Below are positions 1 through 8,478 of a stretch of DNA of 64,000 nt, in pieces. The stretch spans positions 496,001 to 560,000 of the forward strand of contig NC_014002.1 of NCBI RefSeq assembly GCF_000025865.1, written 5' to 3'. The stretch is from Methanohalophilus mahii DSM 5219. GTDB taxonomy: Archaea > Halobacteriota > Methanosarcinia > Methanosarcinales > Methanosarcinaceae. The notes under the pieces were generated by a model. That model saw nothing but the letters and a program-made list of their open reading frames with translations, ran no database searches and had not been told where the DNA came from. The translations under genes and the position numbers were made by a program. Within the stretch, counting starts at the first letter, position 1. The number at the start of each line of letters is the position of its first letter.

Positions 1-115
1 TTTGTGCTGGTTAATCCTTAATTTATAATTGTGAAGGCTATCTACTTATAATCTCGCTACTTCGAATTTCACCCAAAACACCTAAGTAAGGTAGAGTACC
101 TCGGTTGGCTATGAG

Positions 116-136
116 ATGAGTGAGAACTCGTTTTTA
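116..136 (+). terminator. Hairpin with T-run upstream of the FKBP gene
   Basis: A 6-bp stem (ATGAGT / ACTCGT with one T-G pair) closed by a GAGA loop is followed by five T residues, ending about 20 bases before the FKBP start. It could terminate an upstream transcript that lies outside the window or in bases 1-115, or be a leader structure of the FKBP mRNA. AT-rich TATA-like stretches lie at about 17-29 and 46-55. I see no tRNA or protein gene in bases 1-156. Confidence 0.35.
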
Positions 137-156
137 TACAACACTGAGTTGATATA

Positions 157-588
157 TTGTCAATAAAAGATGGCGACACAATAAAGATCGATTATAAAGG
201 TACTCTGGATGATGGCACAGTTTTCGACAGTTCCGAAAACCATGAGGAGCCTCTTGAATTTACTGTAGGGGCAGGTCAGGTTATCCAGGGATTTGACGAT
301 GCTGTCAGAGATATGAAAGAAGGTGAAGAAAAAGAGTTCAGACTTGAGCCTTCTGAAGCTTATGGTGAATACAATGAGGGTCTTTCCCAACCAGTACCTA
401 AAGACAACATTCAGTCAGATATTGACGTTGAAGTTGGAATGATGTTGCTGGTAAAAACACCTGATGGCCAGGAGCTTCCTGCAAAGATTGTTGAAGTGGG
501 CGATGAGGAAGTCATACTCGACATGAATCATCCTCTTGCAGGAAAGGCATTGAATTTTAATATACAGGTCAAAGAGATATCATCCTGA
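157..588 (+). CDS. FKBP-type peptidyl-prolyl cis-trans isomerase (SlyD-like short archaeal type)
   Basis: This is a predicted cytosolic prolyl isomerase and chaperone of 143 residues. The FKBP core is clear: GTVFDSS at about residues 20-26, VIQGFDDAV at about 42-50, and the GEEKEFRLEPSEAYGEY segment leading into an insert-in-flap domain, as in SlyD and the short archaeal FKBPs. There is no signal peptide and no His/Cys-rich tail. The start is TTG at 157, as often in this genome; only a weak GAGTTGA sequence lies upstream. A strong hairpin terminator overlaps the stop codon, so the gene looks monocistronic. Family assignment is firm; the substrate is unknown. Confidence 0.93.
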   Translation: MSIKDGDTIKIDYKGTLDDGTVFDSSENHEEPLEFTVGAGQVIQGFDDAVRDMKEGEEKEFRLEPSEAYGEYNEGLSQPVPKDNIQSDIDVEVGMMLLVKTPDGQELPAKIVEVGDEEVILDMNHPLAGKALNFNIQVKEISS

Positions 589-600
589 TATCTCTTTTTC
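571..600 (+). terminator. Terminator hairpin over the FKBP stop codon
   Basis: A perfect 12-bp inverted repeat (AAAGAGATATCA / TGATATCTCTTT) with a TCC loop runs into a T-rich tail. The TGA stop codon at 586-588 lies in the right arm. It looks like an intrinsic-type terminator. Confidence 0.7.
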
Positions 601-763
601 ATCTAATTCCCTAATTCCTTTCCTGAAATTACTGCTTTCTGATTAATGTTTTTCCCAATATATTTTAACCAGCGAAGGCTCTGGAAATTTATAATATTAA
701 TTAATATATAAATCCACTATAGATTTAAATCCAGGAAGTAAAAGGAAAAAAGTGGGTGGGGAA

Positions 764-3541
764 TTATTCCCCTTTTGCCTTGTCCCTCAGGAACTTGTGC
801 AGAATTCCACCATTTTTGCAGTAGTCCACCTCTATATCGGAATTGAGATTTACAGTTACATTGAATGTGACTTCATTTCCATCCGGGTGGCGGGCTACAA
901 CCTCGAGTTCTCCGCCGGGTTTCATTTCCGGGATGCCCTTGATGGTGTAGGTTTCATCACCTTCAAGTCCCAGGCTTTCTTTATTTTCACCTTCCCTGAA
1001 CTGCAGGGGGATTACTCCCATTCCCACAAGATTACTGCGGTGAATTCTTTCATAGGACTGTGCGATCACGGCTTTTACACCGAGAAGTTGTGTGCCCTTG
1101 GCCGCCCAGTCACGGGAGCTGCCTGTTCCATATTCCTTGCCTGCGATTACCACCAGTGGAATGTTATTTTCCATGTATTTCATGGCAGCATCATATATTG
1201 GCATCTCTTCTGCCTCAGGGAGGTACACTGTCCATGAACCTTCCTTGCCAGGCACAAGTTTGTTTTTCAGGCGCACGTTACCGAAGGTTCCACGCATCAT
1301 TACTTCGTGGTTGCCCCTTCTGGATCCATAAGAATTGAATTCATTTTCCGCTACACCGTGTTCCATCAGGTACCTGCCTGCAGGATAGTCAGCAGGAATC
1401 GAGCCTGCCGGAGATATATGGTCGGTGGTAATGCTGTCATCCACAACTACAAGTGCTCTTGCATCCTTTATATCTTCCATATTTTCGATATCAACAGGGA
1501 AGTCCTGGAAAAATGGAGGTTCCTGTATGTAGGTAGATTCGTTGTTCCAGTCGTACAGTAATCCTTCCGGAGCGTCAAGTTCCTGCCACCGTTCAGTTCC
1601 CTGGAATACATTGGCATATTCTTTTTCAAACATTTCGGGTTGTACATATTCACCACAATACTGTTCTATCTCACCGTTTGCAGGCCAGATATCCTTCAGG
1701 TAGACCGGTTCACCGTTCGGGTCGCATGCAATAGGTTCTTTTGTGAGGTCAATATCCACCGTGCCTGCCAGAGCAAAGGCAACAACGAGCATAGGGGATG
1801 CTAGGTAATTGGCTTTTACATGGGGACTGATCCTGCCTTCGAAATTCCTGTTTCCGCTGAGTACCGATGCAACGGTCAGGTCACGGTCCTCAATTTCCTT
1901 TACTACCGCTTCATGCAGGGGTCCACTGTTCCCGATACATGTGAGACAGCCGTAGCCCACAAGATGGAATCCCAGGGCTTCCAAGTAAGGTACAAGGCCG
2001 GCTGCTTCCAGATAGTCCATTACTGCCTTTGATCCGGGTCCAAGACTGGTTTTCACGAATGGTTTGACCTTAAGTCCTCTTTCAACTGCCTTTTTCGCAA
2101 CAAGTCCGGCACCGATAAGAACTGACGGATTTGAGGTATTGGTACAGGATGTGATGGAAGCAATAGTGACGGAACCGTGGTTTAAGTCTACCTCTTCTCC
2201 TTCACATTTGATCTTCATGATCCCGCTGTGGTCGGGATGTGTTTTTTCCACAACGTTATAACCACCCTCTTCAAGCCAGCGACTGTAATCCGGATCATTC
2301 TCGAAATCTTCACTTCCCTTTTCCAGAGAGAATACATCTTTCATTGTCTTGTGGAAAGCTGCGGACATATCACTTAGCACAATCCGGTCCTGTGGCCTTT
2401 TCGGACCTGCAAGGGAGGGCTGTACAGTACCCATGTCAAGTCCAAGAGATGAGGTATATTCCGGAACCGGTGCATCACTTTCTGCAAACAGGCCCTGTTC
2501 CTTGCAATATTGGCGAACCATATTCACATGTTCTTCACTGCGGCCGGTCATGCGCATGTAATCCAGTGTAACTTCGTCAACAGGGCAAAATCCCATTGTT
2601 GCGCCGTATTCAGGACCCATGTTGGCAAGGATTGCCCTGTCAGGCAGGGAAAGTTTCCTGTAACCGGGACCATAGAATTCCACGAATTTACCTACAACAC
2701 CGTGTTCCCTGAGCATCTGGGTTACTGTGAGTACAAGATCTGTGGCTGTGATCCCATCTTTCAGTTCTCCTCTCAATTCAAAACCCACAACTTCAGGAAT
2801 TGGCATATAGTAAGGTTGTCCAAGCATAACTGCTTCAGCCTCAATACCACCAACGCCCCATCCCAGGACACCCAGGCCATTGATCATTGTTGTATGGGAA
2901 TCGGTTCCTACAAGAGTATCGGGATAGGCGACAGTTTCGCCGTTTTCTTCCCGCAGATGTACTACATTTGCCAGGTGTTCAAGGTTTACCTGGTGGATTA
3001 TGCCGCTTCCCGGAGGTACTACGTTGAAATTGTCAAAGGCATTCTGAGCCCAATGCAGCAGTTCATAACGTTCTCCGTTTCTCTGGAACTCATGTTTCTC
3101 ATTACAGTTTCTTGCATAGGAAGTGCCATAGCAATCGACCTGTACTGAGTGATCTATAATAAGGTCTGCAGGAATAACGGGGTTAATTTCCTCGGGATTT
3201 CCGCCAAGTCTTTTCATTGCAGACCTGATTGCGGCAATATCAACAACTGCGGGCACGCCTGTAAAATCCTGCAGGATTACCCTTGAAGGGATGTATGGGA
3301 CATCCGTTTTTGGTATATTGCCGGGTTTCCAGCCTGCAAGGTTTTTTACGTCCTCTTCAGTTACAACTTTCCCATCTGTATTCCTTACTAGATTTTCCAG
3401 TAATACCCGGATAGAATAGGGAAGGGAAGAAATTTTGCAAAGGCCATTTTCCTCAAGTTTATCCAGACGGTATATAGTACTCTTCTTACCCATGGTGTCA
3501 AGAGTATCTCTTGCTTTAAAAGAAACTGAATTATTATCCAT
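764..3541 (-). CDS. acnA: Aconitate hydratase (AcnA type)
   Basis: This enzyme converts citrate to isocitrate through cis-aconitate and carries a labile [4Fe-4S] cluster. The 925-residue protein has the cluster cysteines in SITSCTNTSNP and in YGCLTCIGNSGPL, plus the C-terminal swivelling domain with DSITTDHISPAGSIPADYPAGRY, so it is a full-length AcnA/IRP1-type aconitase. I chose ATG at 3541 because AGGTG lies eight bases upstream; a GTG at 3550 is also in frame but would sit inside that ribosome site. It follows the citrate synthase gene by 26 bases on the same strand, so the two probably form an operon making isocitrate toward 2-oxoglutarate and glutamate. No isocitrate dehydrogenase gene is in the window. 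Confidence 0.96.
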   Translation of the reverse strand: MDNNSVSFKARDTLDTMGKKSTIYRLDKLEENGLCKISSLPYSIRVLLENLVRNTDGKVVTEEDVKNLAGWKPGNIPKTDVPYIPSRVILQDFTGVPAVVDIAAIRSAMKRLGGNPEEINPVIPADLIIDHSVQVDCYGTSYARNCNEKHEFQRNGERYELLHWAQNAFDNFNVVPPGSGIIHQVNLEHLANVVHLREENGETVAYPDTLVGTDSHTTMINGLGVLGWGVGGIEAEAVMLGQPYYMPIPEVVGFELRGELKDGITATDLVLTVTQMLREHGVVGKFVEFYGPGYRKLSLPDRAILANMGPEYGATMGFCPVDEVTLDYMRMTGRSEEHVNMVRQYCKEQGLFAESDAPVPEYTSSLGLDMGTVQPSLAGPKRPQDRIVLSDMSAAFHKTMKDVFSLEKGSEDFENDPDYSRWLEEGGYNVVEKTHPDHSGIMKIKCEGEEVDLNHGSVTIASITSCTNTSNPSVLIGAGLVAKKAVERGLKVKPFVKTSLGPGSKAVMDYLEAAGLVPYLEALGFHLVGYGCLTCIGNSGPLHEAVVKEIEDRDLTVASVLSGNRNFEGRISPHVKANYLASPMLVVAFALAGTVDIDLTKEPIACDPNGEPVYLKDIWPANGEIEQYCGEYVQPEMFEKEYANVFQGTERWQELDAPEGLLYDWNNESTYIQEPPFFQDFPVDIENMEDIKDARALVVVDDSITTDHISPAGSIPADYPAGRYLMEHGVAENEFNSYGSRRGNHEVMMRGTFGNVRLKNKLVPGKEGSWTVYLPEAEEMPIYDAAMKYMENNIPLVVIAGKEYGTGSSRDWAAKGTQLLGVKAVIAQSYERIHRSNLVGMGVIPLQFREGENKESLGLEGDETYTIKGIPEMKPGGELEVVARHPDGNEVTFNVTVNLNSDIEVDYCKNGGILHKFLRDKAKGE

Positions 3542-3567
3542 AGTTGGCACCTGTAAATATAAATTCG

Positions 3568-4668
3568 TTATACGAATTTTGCACGTGGTCTTATCAACCT
3601 GTTATCTGAATATTGTTCGAGACAATGTGCAATCCAGCCCGATATCCTTCCAGTGGCAAAAACTGCCGTTGCAAGTTTAGGGGGGATGTCAAGATATTTG
3701 TAGATGACACCGGAATAAAAATCGACATTCGGATATATATGTTTACCCCTATTTTGCACATATTCTTCATATGCGACCCTTTCTATATTCTCGGCAATCT
3801 CAAACCACTTCATGTCGTTCTTCTCCATTGCAATCTCACGTGCAAGCTGCTTGTAAACTCTGGCTCTGGGATCATATGTTTTGTATACACAGTGTCCAAA
3901 TCCCATCAATTTCTCGTGTTTTTCGATTTTGTCCAGAACAAAACTTTGCGCATCTTTTGGAGAGTCAATGTCGTCAAACATATTCATTACTGCCATTCTT
4001 GCTCCACCATGCAGGGGTCCTTTGAGGGTACACAGTCCTCCAATGATGGCTGAATGCAGGTCAGAAAGCGTTGATGTGATGGTTCTTGCCGCAAAGGTTG
4101 AAGGGTTTAATTCATGGTCGGCACTCAGGATGAAATCAGATTCAATGATTCGGGCTTCAAGGTCTGTGGGCCGGGTTCCCCTGAGCATGTAGAAAAAATT
4201 TGCCCCGCGGGACATTTCAAAATCTGGCTCAATTACTTTCAGGCCTCTCTTAAGCCTTGAAAACGATGTGACAATGGTGGGGAATCTTGCTATCATACGC
4301 ATTCTTTTTCTGATATTAGCCTGTGTGTTATTTGTGTTCATATCCGGGTCACAATAGGACATGAAAGATGTAACTGTCCTCAGGGCATCCATTGCTTCTA
4401 TATTGAAATTACAATATCCAAGAACCTCAATCAGATCAATCCCGATACTGCGCTCATCTTTGAGAGTTCTGGAATAATATTCAAGTTCCTAATCTTCAGG
4501 AATTTTTCCATGAATCAGTAAATAGGATACTTCATCATAAGTCAAATTGGCAAGTTTATCTACATCATAGCCACGATATTGTAATATTCCCCTTTCCCCG
4601 TCTATGAAAGTTATACTTGATTCCAAAGCAACTATATTTTCAAGCCCCTTTTCAACTTCTCTTTTCAT
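3568..4668 (-). CDS. gltA: Citrate synthase with an in-frame amber codon at position 60
   Basis: The gene would condense oxaloacetate and acetyl-CoA to citrate. Read straight through, the frame from ATG 4668 to TAA 3568 encodes 366 residues, the usual archaeal citrate synthase length, interrupted only by TAG at 4491-4489 (codon 60). Family sequence lies on both sides: before it the N-terminal IDGERGILQYRGYD and HGKIPED segments, after it the DLIEVLGYCNF helix, the GGLCTLKGPLHGGA catalytic histidine region and GFGHCVYKTYDPRA with the second histidine. There is no shift of frame and no other stop. A TTG codon precedes the ATG. GAGGGG lies ten bases upstream of the ATG. Because this organism decodes UAG as pyrrolysine in mtbB, readthrough is plausible; a nonsense-inactivated gene is the alternative. 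Confidence 0.88.
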
Positions 4669-4690
4669 CAAGATTTCCCCCTCAATTTAG

Positions 4691-4699
4691 TATATATAG
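4691..4699 (-). promoter_or_regulatory. TATA box of the citrate synthase-aconitase unit
   Basis: On the minus strand an ACTATATATAC box lies 23-31 bases before the citrate synthase ATG. Archaeal transcription starts about 25 bases downstream of this box, so the message would have little or no leader, close to the GAGGGGG ribosome site. The box is flanked by an imperfect inverted repeat of C5/G5 tracts (about 4677-4707), a possible operator. Confidence 0.45.
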
Positions 4700-4933
4700 T
4701 TGGGGGATTATTATTAATTCCTTTGTGTATTGATGATTAGGGGGATGGTTATAGTATAATGGTATTATTTTGTTGCAACATTTATCACGACGATGGTGAA
4801 GTGTAAATCCGATAAAGTATTGTATCCGCAACAGTGGCAGAGATATTCTTCTTAAAAAAAGACTTCAACCGGCGATTTACGATATAAACCAACCCGTTTC
4901 CTATTATGCTTTTCCAACAGATGTACAGGAGTT

Positions 4934-5572
4934 TCAGTTTTTCTCATCCTCGAATTCAATGTGCCAGTGACTGCCATCGCAGAATGGTTTATTTTTGGAG
5001 CCACCGCATCTGCACAGGCAATAATGGTCCTGGGTTTCAGGCTTAGAACCATCCGGACCCTCAAGTTCAATATCTCCCACAACATTATAGGAACGGTCCT
5101 TCCCGACAAATACTTCTGAATCATGCGGATAATCTTTGTGCAATTGTCCATCCATGGTGTAACTCAATGCTCCGGACGGGCACATCCTGATAATTCTTGC
5201 GATTTCTTCCGGATCAGCGCCATCAGGGTCGATCCAGGGTTCAATGCCCATCCTGAAAACCGAAGGCAAATTGTCGGTACAGTGGCCCATATGGGAACAT
5301 ACTCCGCGGTTGTCATGGATTGTGATTGCTTTTCCTTTGTAAGTATCCATTTTGTCAGGAACGCGATCTTCTTTCTTATCCCCTGAAAAACCGTTCTTCA
5401 TATGAGTACCATCACAAAAAGGCTTGTTTCCGGATCCTCCACATCTGCACATTACAATGGTGGGCATTGTTTCAATGAATACTCCTTTTGAATTACGCAG
5501 GGTATTGAGATTGCTTACAATGTATGGCCCGTCTTTTGATACTTTTATGATGGTTTTGTCTTCTTTATCCAT
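4934..5572 (-). CDS. CDGSH-ferredoxin-CDGSH iron-sulfur protein
   Basis: The 212-residue protein has two CDGSH-type Fe-S sites, CRCGGSGNKPFCDGTH at about residues 42-57 and CRCGGSKNKPFCDGSH near the C terminus (about 187-202). Each supplies the C-x-C...C-x3-H ligand set of a 2Fe-2S cluster. Between them is a Fer4_19-like segment with GVCSHMGHC and IIRMCPSGAL, suggesting a further Fe-S site. The family is known in archaea and bacteria but its reaction is not; a redox or cluster-transfer role is inference. It is cytosolic, with no signal peptide. It lies 73 bases upstream of nothing obviously related; the CoA-fold gene precedes it on the same strand. Confidence 0.88.
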   Translation of the reverse strand: MDKEDKTIIKVSKDGPYIVSNLNTLRNSKGVFIETMPTIVMCRCGGSGNKPFCDGTHMKNGFSGDKKEDRVPDKMDTYKGKAITIHDNRGVCSHMGHCTDNLPSVFRMGIEPWIDPDGADPEEIARIIRMCPSGALSYTMDGQLHKDYPHDSEVFVGKDRSYNVVGDIELEGPDGSKPETQDHYCLCRCGGSKNKPFCDGSHWHIEFEDEKN

Positions 5573-5645
5573 TGAAATTCCCCTTGCACAGACTTTTATC
5601 CTGAATAGCTTAAGTAATTATTGCAAAATAATGTCTGTGTTTTAT

Positions 5646-6071
5646 TCAATATTTTCCTGCAAATTTAGCGATTGATCTGTGCAGACCATGGATGCTGAAA
5701 TCCTTCCCCAGGTACATCATTGGACATTTCCCCTTGATTATCTGTATATCATGATCCTTTATATCTTCAATTTCGGGAGTTTCGGTGCGCCAGTGTATCC
5801 AGAAATTAGAACATCCTCTGTTTTTGAGGGCCTGCACAAAGTCTGCCGGATTGGAGGTTGTGATTCCCAGTACAGCATTTTCTACATTGTATGGTATATC
5901 ATCAACACTTTTTATGTCCCCTTTATTGGGGTTAGCGGACAAATCAAAAATATACACTTCTTTTCCTCTTTTATTGAGTTCATCTATGGTGTACTTCATT
6001 GCCGGTTTGGTATTGTCAGTTATTATTACAAAGGATTGTTTATCCCAGAAATCTTCCCTGTCGTTGTTCAT
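5646..6071 (-). CDS. CoA-binding (Rossmann-fold) domain protein
   Basis: This is a 141-residue single-domain protein resembling the YccU/CoA_binding family. It has an N-terminal beta-alpha-beta unit (SFVIITDNTKPAMKYTIDEL), an EVYIFDLSANPNKGDIKSVDDIP segment and an AVLGITTSNPADFVQAL segment. The C-terminal GKCPMMYLG stretch contains the cysteine common in this family. The cofactor and role are unknown; binding of CoA or a nucleotide is family knowledge. The ribosome site GGGGAGGG lies just upstream of ATG 6071. It precedes the CDGSH protein on the same strand with a 73-base gap and may be co-transcribed. Confidence 0.8.
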   Translation of the reverse strand: MNNDREDFWDKQSFVIITDNTKPAMKYTIDELNKRGKEVYIFDLSANPNKGDIKSVDDIPYNVENAVLGITTSNPADFVQALKNRGCSNFWIHWRTETPEIEDIKDHDIQIIKGKCPMMYLGKDFSIHGLHRSIAKFAGKY

Positions 6072-6491
6072 GGAAATCCCTCCCCTAAAATAATATTGTA
6101 CTTCTGGTTTATAACAGATGCCGGTTTCAGATGTACTGTTATGTATTATATTGGAGTAAATTGGACCGGATAGTGGAAAACAATATTGATGTTAATCTGT
6201 GCTTTCTGTTAACCCGGGCTGCAAATGCAATCATGTGTTGCAACTGTAGACTGGAAGTGGCCTGATGATTCTTGTTTTGTGATTCATTTACAATTACAAC
6301 TAGTTAATATATTTCAGTCTTTATTTTGGTCTGTTCAATTGGATTTAAATATGTTGAATGCATATAGGTCAACGTTGTGATTGCATAATTTATAATCAGA
6401 AATAGGGTTTGTTTTGAGGATAATTTGTATTAATTCCGTCTTCTGATCACTAAAATAGTATTCCTTCATAAAATCTAAATGAGGTATCGAT
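6072..6491. other. AT-rich intergenic region between divergent genes
   Basis: This 420-base stretch separates the leftward CoA-fold gene from rightward aIF1A. I see no credible gene. TATA-like sequences occur at about 6346-6353 (TTTAAATA) and 6386-6395 (AATTTATAAT), suitable for transcription of aIF1A. The last bases hold TGAGGT, the likely ribosome site of aIF1A. Confidence 0.5.
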
Positions 6492-6827
6492 CTGGCTTAT
6501 AACAACTATAATAAAAAAAAGAATAAGAATAAACAACAGAGCGAGGGAGCACAATTTACTAAAGTCCGGACTCCGCGTAAGGACAAGAATGAAATTGTTG
6601 CTACAGTATCCAGAATGCTTGGAGGCAAAAGACTCGACCTTCAATGTATGGATGGCGTTGTAAGAATGGGAAGAATTCCCGGTTCCCGTAAAAGACGTAT
6701 GAGAATACGGGAAGGTGATGTTGTTCTTGCAATACCGTGGGATATTCAGGATTCAAAAGCCGATGTCGTCTGGAAATACAGAAGACAGGAAGTTGCCTGG
6801 CTTCAGAAAAAAGGTTATCTGAAATGA
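6492..6827 (+). CDS. eif1A: Translation initiation factor aIF1A
   Basis: aIF1A binds the A site of the 30S subunit during initiation. The OB-fold core is clear ([40 protein letters not shown]), followed by the helical tail ending LQKKGYLK. The first ATG in frame (6615) falls inside the OB fold and would delete the basic N-terminal tail (KNKNKQQ...[20 protein letters not shown]), so the real start is upstream. The frame opens after a TGA at 6480-6482 and contains no ATG, GTG or TTG before 6615. CTG at 6492, six bases after GAGGT, gives 111 residues, normal for the family. Product certain, start codon inferred. Confidence 0.88.
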   Translation: MAYNNYNKKKNKNKQQSEGAQFTKVRTPRKDKNEIVATVSRMLGGKRLDLQCMDGVVRMGRIPGSRKRRMRIREGDVVLAIPWDIQDSKADVVWKYRRQEVAWLQKKGYLK

Positions 6828-7025
6828 TTTTTCACTTAATGTGTTGCAGGGATGGAGTTTTCCATCCATTCACGCAATGCAGTTTTAAATTAGATCTCTT
6901 TTGGGCTTGCCTGGATGTTTTTATTTTGTCTAAATTTGAGCAAAAATACTTGTTCTATATATGGATATCTACCATAAACAATATATTTTATGACTTTTAT
7001 CTCTTGATAAGGAGTATTCACTATA

Positions 7026-8102
7026 ATGAGTGAAGAATGGAAAGATCAAATTACCAATCAAATTAATTCTCTTGAAAAGCTCGAAGAAATAATCAACCTG
7101 ACTGAATCTGAAAGGGAAGCCATAAAAACCCTTGATACACACTGGGGTACTACACCTTATTTTGCTTCCCTTATGGACAAGGATGATCCAGAGTGTCCAA
7201 TCAGGAAACAGGTTGTCCCATCCCTTCAGGAATCACATAACAAGTATGGGATGAAGGATTACCTTGTCTGGAAAGAAAACAGGGCAACCGAAGAAGTACG
7301 GCCTGATAGTATAGCCAGGCAGTATAAGGACAGGGTTGCATTCACTGTTTTCCAGGAATGTGGTATCTATTGTCGCCATTGTTTCAGGAAAGAACTTGTT
7401 GTAAGCCATGATCTGAAACTGGACTTTAATGTGGATGATGGTATTGAATGGATTCGCCAGCATCCTGAGGTCCGGGACGTTCTGATTACGGGTGGGGACC
7501 CTCTCCTTTTATCGGATGAAAAGATTGAATATATTATTGAAAGCCTTCGGGATATTCCCCATGTTGAAATGATCCGTATTGGATCACGTTTGCCTATTGT
7601 TTTGCCTCACAGGATCACCGATAATCTGAAAAGGATACTTGGTGGGTATCATGATGTACCAATTTGGCTGAACACCCAGTGTAATCATCCCAAAGAAATT
7701 ACTGATAAAACAAAACGGGCGGTCTATGACCTTGTATCTGCAGGTGTTAATGTAGGTAATCAGGCCGTATTGTTGAAAGGCATAAATGATGATGTGCAAA
7801 CCATAAGGGATTTGCATCAGAAACTGCTGACTGCAAGAATCAGGCCGTATTATCTGTTCTACTGTGAACCTGCACCGGGTATCGATCATTTCCGTACTCC
7901 GGTAGAAAAAGGCGCTGAATTGATACGCGATGGTCTGCGCGGGCACACAACAGGACTTGCTCAGCCAATGTATGTAATTGCGACCAACGTTGGTAAAATT
8001 CCTTTGATGCCGGATTATTATATGGTAGATAAAGATGAGGAAAAATATGTTCTCAGGAATCATCGGGGTGAATTAACGGAAATCCCGAATATACCCGAGT
8101 AA
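7026..8102 (+). CDS. KamA-family radical SAM aminomutase
   Basis: The protein is a 358-residue member of the lysine/glutamate 2,3-aminomutase family, which moves an amino group from C2 to C3 using SAM, a 4Fe-4S cluster and PLP. The cluster cysteines are C112, C116 and C119 in ECGIYCRHCFRKE. The SAM-binding GGDPLLL and the region around NQAVLLKGIND and LMPDYY typical of the PLP site are present. It is shorter than the AblA proteins of about 400 or more residues, and no ablB acetyltransferase is next to it, so I do not call it ablA. Halophilic methanogens accumulate beta-lysine and beta-glutamate derivatives, so an osmolyte role is plausible. The EF-P-modifying branch (EpmB) is another family branch. 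Ribosome site AAGGAG precedes the ATG. Confidence 0.85.
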   Translation: MSEEWKDQITNQINSLEKLEEIINLTESEREAIKTLDTHWGTTPYFASLMDKDDPECPIRKQVVPSLQESHNKYGMKDYLVWKENRATEEVRPDSIARQYKDRVAFTVFQECGIYCRHCFRKELVVSHDLKLDFNVDDGIEWIRQHPEVRDVLITGGDPLLLSDEKIEYIIESLRDIPHVEMIRIGSRLPIVLPHRITDNLKRILGGYHDVPIWLNTQCNHPKEITDKTKRAVYDLVSAGVNVGNQAVLLKGINDDVQTIRDLHQKLLTARIRPYYLFYCEPAPGIDHFRTPVEKGAELIRDGLRGHTTGLAQPMYVIATNVGKIPLMPDYYMVDKDEEKYVLRNHRGELTEIPNIPE

Positions 8103-8478
8103 AAGGAACTATTTTTCAGATTATACGGTGTCAGTTCGCTGGCACCTATGATCTATAATATTTATATATTTCTCATAAATTTCTATTTTTTAAGTTAGCA
8201 ATAAGCCCGATTTTATATTCAGTTCTAATTAGTTCATATGATGGTTTCATGAGCGACAAGTATATATATTAAAATTGGTGTCTAGCACTCGTTCCAAACG
8301 GGAGGGATTTGCTTGTATCCCTTCCCCAGTTCATTACAGGTTTTTCACTATTTTCTACAGCTGGCAAGCCATCTCTATTTTATTAATTAGTTCAATAATT
8401 AAATTTATATATTATCACCTCGGTTGTTCGATAAACGGATTATTCGGATCTTAAATTATATTGCGGAGATGTTGCGGA
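8103..8478. other. Intergenic region with two hairpins and two TATA-like boxes
   Basis: There is no gene here. A hairpin at 8127-8146 (GGTGTCAG / CTGGCACC, UUCG loop) follows the aminomutase stop and may define its 3' end. A TATA-like run lies at 8260-8270 and a second at about 8402-8413. A second hairpin at 8300-8326 (GGGAGGGAT / ATCCCTTCCC with one bulge) would lie near the 5' end of a transcript from the first box. The region probably carries the promoter of the MarR gene. Confidence 0.5.

Noticed and set aside
1-156. C/D box guide RNA or tRNA in the first 156 bases
   Set aside because: I looked for RTGATGA and CTGA boxes and for a cloverleaf; none fits convincingly.
752-3550. Plus-strand open frames opposite aconitase (for example at 752-1237 and 2510-3148)
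   Set aside because: These are antisense shadows of a highly conserved gene, with no ribosome sites and no family features.
3568-4668. Citrate synthase as a clear pseudogene
   Set aside because: The only lesion is a TAG in a genome fragment that never uses TAG as a stop and demonstrably reads it in mtbB. Length, catalytic residues and frame are otherwise intact, so pseudogene status is not the default.
4852-5151. Minus-strand frame overlapping the end of the CDGSH gene
   Set aside because: It overlaps the CDGSH gene in another frame, with no recognisable features.
6450-6644. Minus-strand frame upstream of aIF1A with a hydrophobic stretch
   Set aside because: The hydrophobicity comes from the antisense of the lysine/asparagine-rich aIF1A N terminus; there is no independent support.
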